The notes: generated from the letters alone by a model not told the origin. A stretch of DNA of 64,000 nt from Pseudoxanthomonas sp. (GCF_002863005.1 NZ_PKDG01000015.1:186001-250000), one strand, 5' to 3'; counted from the first letter of the stretch, positions 28,544 to 38,121 are shown. Program-made: numbers and translations.

Positions 28544-29539
28544 TCAGGCCAGGTCGCGGATGCGGCGGTAGAGCGTGTCGATCGCCGGATCCCTGCGGTA
28601 TTCGGAGAGCAGGGGCTGCGATGCCCGTGCGAAAGCGGACAGGTCCGCGTCGTTGCGCTCGACCCCGGCCGCGAAGACGGCGCCGCGCGCTTCCGCTTCC
28701 GATGCGTCCCAAAGCGTGCGCATCACGCCGACGGACTGGCGCGCGGTGTCGATCAGGAGGTCGCGGTCGCGCCGCTGGAGGCTGTCCAGCGTCCGCTGCG
28801 AGACCAGCAGCACGTCGGGCGCGTACGAGTGGTTGGTCTGCGACCAGTAGCGCGCGGCTTCGAAATGCCGGCTGGAGTGGAAGCTGCGGATGTTGTTTTC
28901 CGCGCCGTCGATCATGCGCGTCTCCAGCCCCGAGAACACTTCGCCCAGCGACAGCGGAGTGGGATTGGCGCCGAACAGGCGCAGCATGCGGATGAAGATG
29001 TCGGACACCGGCACGCGGATCTTCAGGCCATGCAGGTCGGCCGGCGCGCGGATGGCATGTTGGGTGTTGTAGAAGCACCGCGCGCCCGAATCGTAGATCG
29101 CCAGGCCAACCAGGCCGCGCCGTGCGAAACCGTCCAGCACCGCCTGGCCCACGCCCTCGTCCATCGCCCGCCGCATGTGCGGGACCGAATCGAAGACGTA
29201 CGGCAGGCAGAGCGCCTGGGTCAACGGGAAGGCATTGTTCAGCGCGCCGGCATACACGCGCGTCATGTCGATGGCGCCGAACCGCGCCATGTCGATGGCT
29301 TCGGATTCGCGGCCCAGCTGGCCTGAGTGGTACTGGCGCAGGGTCACCCGGCCACCGGTCTCCCTCGCGAGGGTCTCGCCGATCCAGCGCACGGCCTGGA
29401 CGGTGGGATAGTCCTTCACGTGCACGTCGGTAGCGGTGAGCACGCGCCGTCCCTCGTCGGCGAATGCCCGGCCGCCTGCCATCGGCAGCGCGGCCGCCAC
29501 GCCCAGGCCGGCGCCCAGGAAACGACGACGGTTCATCAT
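28544..29539 (-). CDS. dctP: TRAP transporter substrate-binding protein (DctP family)
   Basis: The protein has 331 residues. The N terminus MMNRRRFLGAGLGVAAAL resembles a Tat signal (RRRFLG), unlike the Sec signals common in this family. The body has QYHSGQLGRESEAIDMARFG, the segment IRVPVSDIFIRMLRLFGANP with the conserved carboxylate-binding Arg, and SLGEVFSGLETRMIDGAENN. It therefore binds an acidic solute, here most likely a uronate. The ATG overlaps the stop of the FAH-family gene by 4 bp. Confidence 0.9.
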   Translation of the reverse strand: MMNRRRFLGAGLGVAAALPMAGGRAFADEGRRVLTATDVHVKDYPTVQAVRWIGETLARETGGRVTLRQYHSGQLGRESEAIDMARFGAIDMTRVYAGALNNAFPLTQALCLPYVFDSVPHMRRAMDEGVGQAVLDGFARRGLVGLAIYDSGARCFYNTQHAIRAPADLHGLKIRVPVSDIFIRMLRLFGANPTPLSLGEVFSGLETRMIDGAENNIRSFHSSRHFEAARYWSQTNHSYAPDVLLVSQRTLDSLQRRDRDLLIDTARQSVGVMRTLWDASEAEARGAVFAAGVERNDADLSAFARASQPLLSEYRRDPAIDTLYRRIRDLA

Positions 29540-30393
29540 GCGCGCCAGTCTCCCTCGTCCTTCGCGGTCGCAGCCGTGGCCACGCCGTCGATGCTGCCAT
29601 GACCGTCGAACGCGATGCACGCCCGCTGGCCCGGCAGGATGTCGTGGATGCCGGTGGCGTTGCCGGTGGCGATCAGGTCGCCGGCTTTCAGCGGGCGGCC
29701 GCGGCGCGCCGAACGCGAGAGCGCGAACGCGAAGGCGGCACGCAGCCCGCCGGGCAGCGTGGTCGCGCCTCCCTGTCCGACCTGCCGGCCGTCGATCGAG
29801 GTGGTGCACGCCAGCGAGGCATCGCTGCGATGGGCCCAGTCCGGGATCTCGACGCCCATCACCAGGCCATTGTTGTTGCCGAAGTCGGACACGACGACAC
29901 GCGGACCCAGCTGATTGATCGTCGCCAGCGGACTGCTGGCGACTTCCATGCCGGTGAACAGCGTCGATGGCACGGCGGCGGTCTCTTCAGGCGTCCAGTC
30001 GAGCTTGCCGGCTGGCGCATCCGCGTCCAGTCGCAGCACGTATTCGGCTTCCACCGCGCCGAAGCCGCCCTCGAACACTTCGAAGACCGATTGACTACCG
30101 GTGGTCATCTGCAGCTGCTTTGCGAAGATCGGCCCCAGCAGGCGCTCGTCGCCGGACGCATCGCGGCGCTCGGGCGCGATGAATCCGACCTTCCATCCGA
30201 CCACCCGGTCCGGCCATTGCGCGATCGCCAGATCCTGTACGCGGTAGGCGGTAACGAGGTCGTCGGGGATATCGCCGGGAAAGCCCGGCAAAGCCCTGCC
30301 CTGGCGGCGCGCGCCGACGAAACTGTCCGCGATGGCGGCCAGTGCGGGCGCCGCGGCGCGCGCGTCGGCGAGGGCATTCTGGTCGTTGCTCAA
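29536..30393 (-). CDS. FAH-family protein (2-keto-4-pentenoate hydratase-like)
   Basis: From the TTG start at 30393 the protein has 285 residues. GGAG lies seven bases upstream of the TTG, and no ATG fits as well. Longer forms would run through the promoter. Features are IAQWPDRVVGWKVGF, the EAEYVLRLD metal-binding Glu-x-Glu-like segment, and a C-terminal LKAGDLIATGNATGIH motif, as in MhpD and related hydratases. It heads the operon FAH-dctP-dctQ-dctM-PL10-GH43 and so should act on a 2-keto-3-deoxy sugar acid or similar intermediate. The exact reaction is unknown. Confidence 0.75.
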   Translation of the reverse strand: MSNDQNALADARAAAPALAAIADSFVGARRQGRALPGFPGDIPDDLVTAYRVQDLAIAQWPDRVVGWKVGFIAPERRDASGDERLLGPIFAKQLQMTTGSQSVFEVFEGGFGAVEAEYVLRLDADAPAGKLDWTPEETAAVPSTLFTGMEVASSPLATINQLGPRVVVSDFGNNNGLVMGVEIPDWAHRSDASLACTTSIDGRQVGQGGATTLPGGLRAAFAFALSRSARRGRPLKAGDLIATGNATGIHDILPGQRACIAFDGHGSIDGVATAATAKDEGDWRA

Positions 30394-30451
30394 GTGGGTT
30401 CTCCCCGCTGCGTTTTGTTGCACTGCCGAGTGACAGTGCAGGTTGATGGCC

Positions 30452-30480
30452 TGTATATGGTAAACCGGTGTCATTGACAA
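30452..30480 (-). promoter_or_regulatory. FAH-TRAP operon promoter with operator in the spacer
   Basis: On the minus strand TTGTCA (30480-30475, 5/6) and TATACA (30457-30452, 4/6) stand exactly 17 bp apart. The operator-like sequence TGGTAAACCGGTGTCA (plus strand 30458-30473) fills the spacer. A repressor bound here would exclude polymerase. The site also lies 73 bp before the divergent PL1 gene and could control it too. Confidence 0.68.
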
Positions 30481-30545
30481 TGTGCACTGCCGCAAAAACC
30501 CATCCCGATGCCACGATGCGTCGATCCACTCCTGGGAGGGAGCCA

Positions 30546-31895
30546 ATGCTTCATATCCGTTTCCCCGCGCGGGCCCGCGGACTGACCTGCGGTCTGGCCG
30601 CGATGCTGATGCTGCTGGCCGCGCCACCGCTGCTGGCGGCCGACGCCACGAGCGTCGCCTTTCCCGGCGCACAGGGCGCGGCGGCACACACGCCGGGAGG
30701 GCGCGGTGGCAGGATCGTCCGGGTCACCACGCTGGCCGCGGACGGCCCCGGCTCGTTCAAGGAAGCGGTGACCGGGAAGGGGCCGCGCATCGTGGTGTTC
30801 GAGGTCGGCGGCGTGATCGATCTCGGCATGAAGGAACTGCGCATCGACGAGCCGTTCCTGACCATTGCCGGCCAGACCGCGCCGCACCCCGGCGTGACCC
30901 TCATCAAGGGTGGCCTGACCATCGCCGCCCATGACGTGGTGATCCGCCATCTGCGCATCCGGCCGGGCGACGGCGGCAAGCCGAAGCGTTCCGGCGACAT
31001 CGACGCCATCACCACGGTGCGTGGGGCGCACGACGTGATCGTCGACCATTGTTCGCTGACCTGGGCCACGGACGAGAACCTCAGCGCTTCCAGCACCCGC
31101 TTCCACGGCGAGAACGAGGCGGAGTGGATGGCCAATGCGTCGCGCCGCATCACCTACAGCAACAACATCATCGGTGAGGGACTCGCACACGCCACCCATC
31201 CGAAGGGCGAGCACTCGAAGGGGTCGCTGATCCACGACCACGTGAACGACGTGCTGATCGTCGGCAACCTGTACGCGCACAACTACGAACGCAGCCCGCT
31301 GTTCAAGGGCGGTGCGCGCGGCCAGGTGATCAACAACCTCATCTACAACCCGGGCCAGCGAGCGATCCACTACAACCTGATCGCCGAAGAATGGCTGGGT
31401 CATCCGTACTCGAAGGGCGAGATGGTGGTGCGCGGCAACGTCATGCGCGCCGGCAGGTCGACCGAACCGCTGGCCTTCCTGATGATCGGCGGTTCCGGCG
31501 ACCTCGACCTGTATGCGCAGGACAACCTCATCGTCGACCGCGTGGGCAACACGAGCATCCAGGAGACCGGCAGCTATACCACCGCGCCGGTCAAGCTCAA
31601 CCGCCTGAAGAGCACACCGGCGCTGCCGTTCGGCGTCGCGCTGCTGCCATCCGCCAAGGTGCAGGATGCGGTGATCGAAACGGTGGGCGCCACGCCCTGG
31701 AACCGCGACCTGATCGACCGTCGCATCGTGGCCGATGTCATCGAGGGGCGCGGCGAGATCATCGACAGCCAAGAGCAGGTGGGCGGCTATCCCCAGTACA
31801 AGGAAGCGCGCAAGCCCTTCGTCGAGAGCGAATGGAATCTCGACACGATGGAGCCGGTGTCCGGCCGTTATCCACGCGGAGAGCCGCTGCGCTGA
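30546..31895 (+). CDS. Pectate lyase, polysaccharide lyase family 1-like
   Basis: The protein has 449 residues with a signal peptide ending near PLLAA. The fold is a right-handed beta-helix: AFPGAQGAAAHTPGGRGGRI at the N terminus, ADGPGSFKEAV, HDVVIRHLRIRPGD and the strongly conserved DVIVDHCSLTWATDENLS. The later IVGNLYAHNYERSPLFKGG continues the helix. These are features of PL1 pectate lyases that need calcium. GGGAGGG precedes the ATG. It is divergent from the FAH-TRAP operon and shares the operator region with it. A terminator follows. Confidence 0.87.
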   Translation: MLHIRFPARARGLTCGLAAMLMLLAAPPLLAADATSVAFPGAQGAAAHTPGGRGGRIVRVTTLAADGPGSFKEAVTGKGPRIVVFEVGGVIDLGMKELRIDEPFLTIAGQTAPHPGVTLIKGGLTIAAHDVVIRHLRIRPGDGGKPKRSGDIDAITTVRGAHDVIVDHCSLTWATDENLSASSTRFHGENEAEWMANASRRITYSNNIIGEGLAHATHPKGEHSKGSLIHDHVNDVLIVGNLYAHNYERSPLFKGGARGQVINNLIYNPGQRAIHYNLIAEEWLGHPYSKGEMVVRGNVMRAGRSTEPLAFLMIGGSGDLDLYAQDNLIVDRVGNTSIQETGSYTTAPVKLNRLKSTPALPFGVALLPSAKVQDAVIETVGATPWNRDLIDRRIVADVIEGRGEIIDSQEQVGGYPQYKEARKPFVESEWNLDTMEPVSGRYPRGEPLR

Positions 31896-31932
31896 GGCGC
31901 ACGCTGCCGGCGCAGGCCGGCAACGTTCGGAC

Positions 31933-31960
31933 AGGCCCGCCCATCGGCGGGCCTTCTGCT
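31933..31960 (+). terminator. Intrinsic terminator after the PL1 gene
   Basis: The stem AGGCCCGCC / GGCGGGCCT with a CATC loop is followed by TCTGCTTT. It lies in the 224-bp region between the convergent PL1 and TBDT1 genes. The rest of that region shows nothing else. Confidence 0.7.
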
Positions 31961-32119
31961 TTCCGGCTGCCATGCATGGCGGGCGTGAGGTCAAGAGAGG
32001 ATCGTCGGCGGATGCGCGGCCGCGGCACCGGTCCGCTCGCGCGTTCCCGCATGAGCGAGCCCGTGGCGGGGCTGCTGGACCGTGCAGCGGACGTCCTGCG
32101 GGACGCCCGCCGCCGGGGC

Positions 32120-35038
32120 TCAGAAGTTGAACCGTGCGCCCACGTAGTACTGCCGGCCCGTATGGTGGTAGACCGAGGCGCGATCGCCCACCGAATCCAC
32201 GTACTGGTCGTTGAACTCGTCCGTCAGGTTGAGCCCTTCGAAGGTGAGCGTGAACTGCTTGTTCCACTTGTACGACATCGACACGTCCACGCTGCGCGCG
32301 CTGCGCTTGCCTTCCACGTCGTTGTTGTTCTGGCCCGGCACGCGCTGCAGGTAGTCGTCCCGGAACGAGGTCGACACGCGGGCACTGAACGTGTCGTTGT
32401 CGTAGTACAGCGTCGCGTTGTACGAATCGGGCGACAGGTTGACCAGGTCGTTGGCGATGTAGGTCACCGGGAACGATCCGGGCACCGCGTAGTCGATGTC
32501 CGATTCGACGTGCGTATAGTTGAGTAGCACGCCGAAGTGACGGAAGCCGCCCGGCAGGAAGGTGAACGGCTGCTGGTAGTTCAGTTCGAAGCCTTTCAAC
32601 GGACCGCCAGGCGTGTTGATCGGCGTGCGCACGTCGAACTGGACGTCCCAGAACGTCGAGGGCACCCATTCCAGCGGCAGGCCGGTATCGCGATAGGCGA
32701 TGTTCTCACGCAGCTCCTGGATGTAGGTCTCGATGTCCTTGTAGAACAGCGCCAGCGAAAGCACCGAGTCTTCGGCGAAGTACCATTCCGCGCTGAAGTC
32801 GTAGGTCTTGGCGCGGAACGGGTCCAGGTACGGATTGCCCACGCGGATGTTCGGCGTGCCGGTCGTGGTGACGCCGGCGCCGGGCGACAGGTTGCCCAGT
32901 TGCGGACGCGCCATCACCTTGGCGGCGCCGAAACGCAGCACGAGCTCGTCGGTGACGTCCCAGGCGACGTTGAACGAGGGCAGCCAGTCCTTGTAGTCGT
33001 TGCTGACGGTGACCGGGCTACCGCCGCCGACCGACGTATAGCCGCTGGCATCGATGTCCGTGGTGGCATAGCGAAGACCGGCGTTGCCGCGCAGCGGACG
33101 CCCGGCAAGATCGGTGTTGAAGTCCAGTTGCAGGTAGCTGCCCCAATCCTCCTCGCCGATGCTGCGGTTGTTGCCGCGCGCGTTGCCGTTGGTGATGCTG
33201 CTGAGGGTGAAGTCGCCGCCGGGCAGGCCGGTGTTGCAGTTGCAGTAGATGTCGAACAGGCTGGCGATCGCGCCGAGATCCGGAATGAGCCACGCGCTCG
33301 GCCCGCGGCCGTCGAGTCCGCGGCCGAAGCCGGTGACCAGGGTGGACAGGTCCGCCAGGGTGGTGCCGGCCGGCAGTGCGGGCACCGACGTCTCGCTCGC
33401 GCGGCGGAACTCCCAAGTGTCCATCTGGAACTTCTTGTACGACACGCCGCCCCGCAGCGTGAAGGTCTCGTTGATCGCGAAATCCAGGTCCAGCTTGCCG
33501 GTGTCGAAGGTGTTGTCGACCCCCTGCGGCCGGATGCGGATTTCCGAGCCGGTGGTATTGGCGGCGGGGCTGCTGATCCAGCGCCAGGCCGACGGGCTGG
33601 TCACGTCCAGGCTGCCGTACGTGATCACCGGCAGGCGGCTGTTGCCCCGGTAGTCCCAGCTGTAGCCATCGAGGTTCTGGATGTCGAAGGTCACCGTGGT
33701 CTGCACGGGATTCCGGAACTCGGACGTCGAGGTGCCGACCATCGCATTCAGCGTCAGCCGGTCGGTGACGTCCTGTTCCAGGCTCAGGCTGTACTGGCTG
33801 AATTCGGTGGAGAGCTCATCGAACCGCGACTCTGACCGGACGTCGACATTGTCGAACACGCCATAGACCAGGTTGCCGCGATCATCGACCTCGGCCTGCA
33901 GCACGTGCGTTTCGTACTTGCCGCCCTGCGAGTTCGAGCGGCTGAAGGAGATCGTTTCCAGGAAATCCTCCTGGCGCGTGGCATCCAGCTTCGAGTACAG
34001 CGCGTCGAAGCTCAGCAGGGTACGGTCGCTGGGCTTGAACTGCAGCGCGGCCGTGACGCCGAGACGTTCCTGCTCGTGCGTCAGCCGACCATACCGGGGC
34101 AGGCGCGGATGGAAGGTAGTGGTCGCCGAGGCCAGGCGGTATGCATCGTTGTTGGCCTGTGTATTGGCCGGGCGTGGATTGCCGGTGGAGCAATTCAGGG
34201 CCGTGGTACCGCGCCCGCTGTTGTTGGTGTTGTTCTGCGGAGCGTAGCCGACCGGGCTGCAGAAGCCGTTGGACGAGGCACCGTTGTCCCAGCGTACCGC
34301 GCTGTAGCCTTCCTCCAACAGGTTGCGCTCGCTGTACGCGGCGGAGAGCAGCGCGCCGAACCTACCGTCGGCCCACGTGTTGCTGATCAGCGCGGAGAAG
34401 CGCGGATCCCACCGTTTCGACAGGTCGTTGTAGCCCATCTGGGTGGTCACGGTACTGGTGAAACCGTCGTAGTCGAACGGACGCGCGCCGCGCAGGTCGA
34501 CGGTGGCGCCGAGCGAGCCTTCGTCCACCTGCGCCGACTGCGTCTTGCGTACCGTCAGTTTGCTGAAGAGCTCCGATGCGAACACATTGAAGTCGAAGCC
34601 GCGGCCGCGGTTGGCGCCACCCGAGCTGTCGGTGCCGCCGGTGGTCGCCAGCGCCTCCAGTCCGTTGATGCGCACGCGGGTGAAATCCTGGCCCAGGCCG
34701 CGCACGGTGATCGAGCGGCCTTCACCGGCGTCGCGGTCGATCGCCACGCCGGGAATGCGCTGCAGCGCTTCGGCGAGGTTGAGATCCGGGAACTTGCCGA
34801 TGTCTTCGGCGACCACGGCGTCGATCTGTTCGGCGCTGTAGCGCTTTTCCTCCAGCGCCTTCTCCAGGCTGGCGCGGAACGTGCCCACCACCTCGATGCG
34901 GTCGAGTTCGGTAGGGGCAGGCGCGGCCGTGGCCGACGTGTCCTGCGACTGCGCGAAGGCAGGCGCGTGCAGGGCGACGGCGATCGCGAACGCGAGTGCG
35001 GTAACCGGTGTCTTCCGGCGATTCTGATAGTGATTCAT
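32120..35038 (-). CDS. TonB-dependent receptor, Xanthomonas/Caulobacter type (pectin locus, TBDT1)
   Basis: The protein has 972 residues. It has a signal peptide (cleavage near APAFA-QS), a plug domain from about residue 50 (VAEDIGKFPDLNLAEALQRI and RGLGQDFTRVRINGLEAL) and a large barrel ending in ...VGARFNF with C-terminal Phe. It should import pectin oligosaccharides through the outer membrane with TonB energy. It is a paralogue of the next receptor. Both share the N-terminal KTPVT segment and the plug. The start at MNHYQNRR is preceded by GGGAGGGGG, and a longer frame upstream lacks this. Confidence 0.93.
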   Translation of the reverse strand: MNHYQNRRKTPVTALAFAIAVALHAPAFAQSQDTSATAAPAPTELDRIEVVGTFRASLEKALEEKRYSAEQIDAVVAEDIGKFPDLNLAEALQRIPGVAIDRDAGEGRSITVRGLGQDFTRVRINGLEALATTGGTDSSGGANRGRGFDFNVFASELFSKLTVRKTQSAQVDEGSLGATVDLRGARPFDYDGFTSTVTTQMGYNDLSKRWDPRFSALISNTWADGRFGALLSAAYSERNLLEEGYSAVRWDNGASSNGFCSPVGYAPQNNTNNSGRGTTALNCSTGNPRPANTQANNDAYRLASATTTFHPRLPRYGRLTHEQERLGVTAALQFKPSDRTLLSFDALYSKLDATRQEDFLETISFSRSNSQGGKYETHVLQAEVDDRGNLVYGVFDNVDVRSESRFDELSTEFSQYSLSLEQDVTDRLTLNAMVGTSTSEFRNPVQTTVTFDIQNLDGYSWDYRGNSRLPVITYGSLDVTSPSAWRWISSPAANTTGSEIRIRPQGVDNTFDTGKLDLDFAINETFTLRGGVSYKKFQMDTWEFRRASETSVPALPAGTTLADLSTLVTGFGRGLDGRGPSAWLIPDLGAIASLFDIYCNCNTGLPGGDFTLSSITNGNARGNNRSIGEEDWGSYLQLDFNTDLAGRPLRGNAGLRYATTDIDASGYTSVGGGSPVTVSNDYKDWLPSFNVAWDVTDELVLRFGAAKVMARPQLGNLSPGAGVTTTGTPNIRVGNPYLDPFRAKTYDFSAEWYFAEDSVLSLALFYKDIETYIQELRENIAYRDTGLPLEWVPSTFWDVQFDVRTPINTPGGPLKGFELNYQQPFTFLPGGFRHFGVLLNYTHVESDIDYAVPGSFPVTYIANDLVNLSPDSYNATLYYDNDTFSARVSTSFRDDYLQRVPGQNNNDVEGKRSARSVDVSMSYKWNKQFTLTFEGLNLTDEFNDQYVDSVGDRASVYHHTGRQYYVGARFNF
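35000..35012. promoter_or_regulatory. Intragenic operator-like site in TBDT1
   Basis: GGTAACCGGTGTC is identical to the core of the kduI operator but lies inside the TBDT1 signal-peptide codons. Its centre is 138 bp from the upstream operator at 35137-35151. It may be a second LacI binding site or only a coding coincidence (it encodes part of KTPVT). Confidence 0.4.
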
Positions 35039-35134
35039 GACATCCCCCTCCCAAGGGCGGCCCGTGGCGTATCGATAGGTCGCCGGGCTGCGGCGACGTG
35101 GAATTCCCCAATCATTCCAGTGCGGCGCATGCAG

Positions 35135-35152
35135 AATGACACCGCTGGTCAA
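35135..35152. promoter_or_regulatory. LacI-type operator upstream of TBDT1
   Basis: AATGACACCGCTGGTCAA is an imperfect palindrome 97 bp upstream of the TBDT1 start. The same 18 bases occur at 38217-38234 before TBDT2 and kdgK, and the kduI and FAH-TRAP sites share the ATGACACCG half. The downstream block CGCTATCAGAGTG...GCAACAACAA is also shared with the TBDT2 region. Confidence 0.7.
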
Positions 35153-35268
35153 GGACGCTATCAGAGAGTGCGCCGCAACAACAAGTAGTTGATTCGAATG
35201 GGAAAATGTCCCGAGACAATGGTGTCGTCAACGGGCGGCCCCCTCATCGGAAGCGCCCGGTCACGGAC

Positions 35269-35304
35269 ACAAAAAAGCCCGGCCGGGAGAGGCGGCCGGG
35301 CTTC
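35269..35304 (-). terminator. Intrinsic terminator after TBDT2
   Basis: On the minus strand AAGCCCGGCCG / CGGCCGGGCTT forms an 11-bp stem with a short loop, followed by six T. It lies 40 bp after the TBDT2 stop. The remainder of the 305-bp gap between the receptor genes is the TBDT1 promoter and leader. Confidence 0.9.
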
Positions 35305-35343
35305 AGGTGCACCCCGTGGGGGAGGTGCGGGACCGTCAATGCA

Positions 35344-38121
35344 TCAGAACTTGTATCGCAGGCCCAGCAGGTACTGGCGGCCGGTTTCGCTGTAGTCCAG
35401 CGGGAGCTGGCCACCCGAGTTCGCCACCCACGACTCCTGCGGTTCGTCGGTCAGGTTGATGCCTTCCAGGCTCAGTTCCAGCTTGTCGTTGATCTTCCAG
35501 CGCACGGACGCGTCGACCGTGGTGGTGCCGGTCTGCCCGTGCACGTCGAAGCCGGCTTCGGTGGCCGGGACCTGCAGCAGGAAGTCGTCGCGATTGGTCG
35601 CCGAGACACGACCGGAGAAGCGTTCGCCTTCGTAGTAGAGCGTCGCGTTCCACGCGTGCTTGGACAGGCCGGTCAGATCGGTCTTGAACGAGTTGGCACC
35701 GGTCGACGTCAGGTACTGGATCTGCGAATCGACGTAGGTGTAGTTCAACTGCACGCCGAGATTGCCGAACTTGCCCGGCAGGAAAGTGAAGGGCTGCGTG
35801 TAGTTGGCTTCGAAACCGGTCAGTTCGCCGCCCGGGGTGTTGAGCGGAACACTGAAGACGAAGTCGTCGTTGACACCGGCGCCGGTGCCGTCCAACAGGC
35901 TGGCGGGCAGGCCGCTCGACGAGTACGGCTGCACGACGCGCGTGGTCTGGATGAAACTCTCGATGTCCTTGTAGAACAGCCCCAGGCCCAGCATCGCGCC
36001 TTCGTTGAAATACCACTCGAAACCGAGATCGACCGTCTTGGCGCGGATGGGATCCAGGTTCGGATTGCCGCCGCTGACGGTGCGCGCACCGCCGCTGACG
36101 TTGACGGTCACGCCCGGCGTCAGGCTGCCCAGGCCGGGACGCGTCATCACCTTGGCGGCACCCAGCCGGATCAGGAAGTCAGGCGTGATCTCGGCCACCA
36201 GGTTCATCGACGGCAGGGTGTCGCTGTATTCGCGGGACACCGTCGTGGCGACCGGCGTGCCGCTGGCCGTCGCGATGCCCGTGGAAGACTGCTTCGTACG
36301 CACGTAACGCACGCCGACGTTGCCGGACACCGGAATCGCGCCAAGATCGGCGGAGAATTCGCCCATCAGGTAGACACCACGATCTTTCTCCTCGACGCTG
36401 CGCGTGTTCACCGCGCGCTCGTTGAGGGTGAACGGACCGGTATTGCTGTAGATGTCGTAGAAGTCGGCGATGCCCTGGTAGTCGGGGATCACCCACGTGC
36501 CCGGCGATCCGCTCACGCCGCTCAGGCTGGCCTGTTCGGTCAGGTCGGCCGGCACGATGCGGGTGCCGTCGGTGAACATCGGCACGCCGGTCAGTGCTTC
36601 CGTCGAACGACGCAGTTCGCGCGTGGAGAAGCTGTAGTCCTTGGCCTGCACGCCGCCCTTCAGGCGGAAGCCCGCGCTGATGTTCCAGTTGAAATCCAGC
36701 TGGGCGACGTCGAAATCGTTCTCGACGTACTGCGGACGGATGCGGATCTCGGCCAGGGTCCAGCCGTTGGGGTCGGTCGGGCTGATGCCGTAGTCGATCA
36801 CCGGCTTGTACGGATTGCCACGATAGTCGTAGCTGTAATTGTCGACGTTCAACTTGTCCATGATGACCGTCGTCTGGATCGGATTCTCGTGTTCCGATTT
36901 CGACGTGCCCAGCTTCCCGGAGATCTTGAAGTTGTCCGTGAACTCGTGCTCGCCTTCCAGTCCCAGCTGCGTGAAGACCGTGTTCCACTCGTCGTGGCGG
37001 CTCTCGGAGCGGATGTCCACGTCGTCGAACAGGCCGTAGACCAGTGCGCCGTTCTCGATCGCGCCTTCGCGCACGATGGTCTGCGGCTTGCCGCCCTGCG
37101 AGGCGCCGCGGCTGAACGAGATGGCTTCGATGTATTTCTCGTCGCGCACCGCATCGATCTTCGAATACAGCGCATCGAAGGCGAACTGGGTGCGGTCGGT
37201 CGGCTTGAACTGCAGCGATGCCGTCACGCCGGTGCGCTTCTGGTCGTGCTCCATCAGCGTGTAGCGGGGAAAGCGCGGATGGTAGGTGTTGGCGGCAAGG
37301 GCCGGCGTGTAGGGCGAGGCGGGATTGAAGCCGTTGTTGCTGGTGCCGCCGGCCCAGCGTCCGCTGCCGCTGCCCTCCTCCAGTGCCTGCCGCTCGGAGT
37401 AGGCGACCGACAGCAGTGCGCCGAACTTGCCGTCGGCCCAGGTATTGGCGATCAGGCCCGCCAGGCGCGGGTCGGTCGTGCTGCCCATGTCGGCATAGCT
37501 GGCCTGGCCGCTGGCGACCAGGGTGAACCCGTCGTAGTCGAACGGGCGCGCGGTGCGCAGGTCGACGGTGGCGCCGAGCGAGCCTTCTTCCACATCCGCC
37601 TGTGCGGTCTTGCGCACGATCAGCTGCGAAAACAGGTCGGAGGCGAACACGTTGAAGTCGAAACCGCGTCCGCGGTTGGAGCCGCCGTTCTGGTCGGTGG
37701 AACCGACCGTGGTCAATGCCTCCATGCCGTTGATGCGCACGCGGGTGAAGTCGGGGCCCAGGCCGCGTACCGAGATGTTGCGGCCCTCGCCGGCATCGCG
37801 GGTGATGACCACGCCGGGGATGCGCTGCAGCGATTCGGCCAGGTTGAGATCCGGGAACTTGCCGATGTCCTCGGCGACGATGGCATCGACCACGCCGGCT
37901 TCGCCGCGCTTGATGTCGAGGGCTTTCTCGACGCTGGCGCGATACCCGGTGACGCTGACGGTGTCGAGGGTGTCGACGCTCTCGGCAGGCGCGGACTGAC
38001 CGGAGTCGGCCGATTGCGCGGTCTCCTGGGCATGCGCCGCCGCACTCATCTGCAGCGCCAGGCCGATCGAGACGGCAAGCAAGGTAACCGGTGTCTTCCG
38101 GTTCTGGTGACTAACTGGCAT
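35344..38121 (-). CDS. TonB-dependent receptor, Xanthomonas/Caulobacter type (pectin locus, TBDT2)
   Basis: The protein has 925 residues. It has a signal peptide (cleavage near AAHA-QE), a plug with VAEDIGKFPDLNLAESLQRI and RGLGPDFTRVRINGMEAL, and a C-terminal barrel ending LLGLRYKF. It is close to TBDT1 along its whole length. Together they probably arose by duplication and may take up different oligosaccharide sizes or decorations. GGAGGGGAG is well placed before the ATG. It is divergent from kdgK, and the shared operator lies between the two genes. Confidence 0.94.
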   Translation of the reverse strand: MPVSHQNRKTPVTLLAVSIGLALQMSAAAHAQETAQSADSGQSAPAESVDTLDTVSVTGYRASVEKALDIKRGEAGVVDAIVAEDIGKFPDLNLAESLQRIPGVVITRDAGEGRNISVRGLGPDFTRVRINGMEALTTVGSTDQNGGSNRGRGFDFNVFASDLFSQLIVRKTAQADVEEGSLGATVDLRTARPFDYDGFTLVASGQASYADMGSTTDPRLAGLIANTWADGKFGALLSVAYSERQALEEGSGSGRWAGGTSNNGFNPASPYTPALAANTYHPRFPRYTLMEHDQKRTGVTASLQFKPTDRTQFAFDALYSKIDAVRDEKYIEAISFSRGASQGGKPQTIVREGAIENGALVYGLFDDVDIRSESRHDEWNTVFTQLGLEGEHEFTDNFKISGKLGTSKSEHENPIQTTVIMDKLNVDNYSYDYRGNPYKPVIDYGISPTDPNGWTLAEIRIRPQYVENDFDVAQLDFNWNISAGFRLKGGVQAKDYSFSTRELRRSTEALTGVPMFTDGTRIVPADLTEQASLSGVSGSPGTWVIPDYQGIADFYDIYSNTGPFTLNERAVNTRSVEEKDRGVYLMGEFSADLGAIPVSGNVGVRYVRTKQSSTGIATASGTPVATTVSREYSDTLPSMNLVAEITPDFLIRLGAAKVMTRPGLGSLTPGVTVNVSGGARTVSGGNPNLDPIRAKTVDLGFEWYFNEGAMLGLGLFYKDIESFIQTTRVVQPYSSSGLPASLLDGTGAGVNDDFVFSVPLNTPGGELTGFEANYTQPFTFLPGKFGNLGVQLNYTYVDSQIQYLTSTGANSFKTDLTGLSKHAWNATLYYEGERFSGRVSATNRDDFLLQVPATEAGFDVHGQTGTTTVDASVRWKINDKLELSLEGINLTDEPQESWVANSGGQLPLDYSETGRQYLLGLRYKF
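38083..38095. promoter_or_regulatory. Intragenic operator-like site in TBDT2
   Basis: GGTAACCGGTGTC, identical to the site inside TBDT1 and to the kduI operator core, lies in the signal-peptide codons. Its centre is 137 bp from the upstream operator at 38219-38233, almost the same spacing as in TBDT1. Confidence 0.4.
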
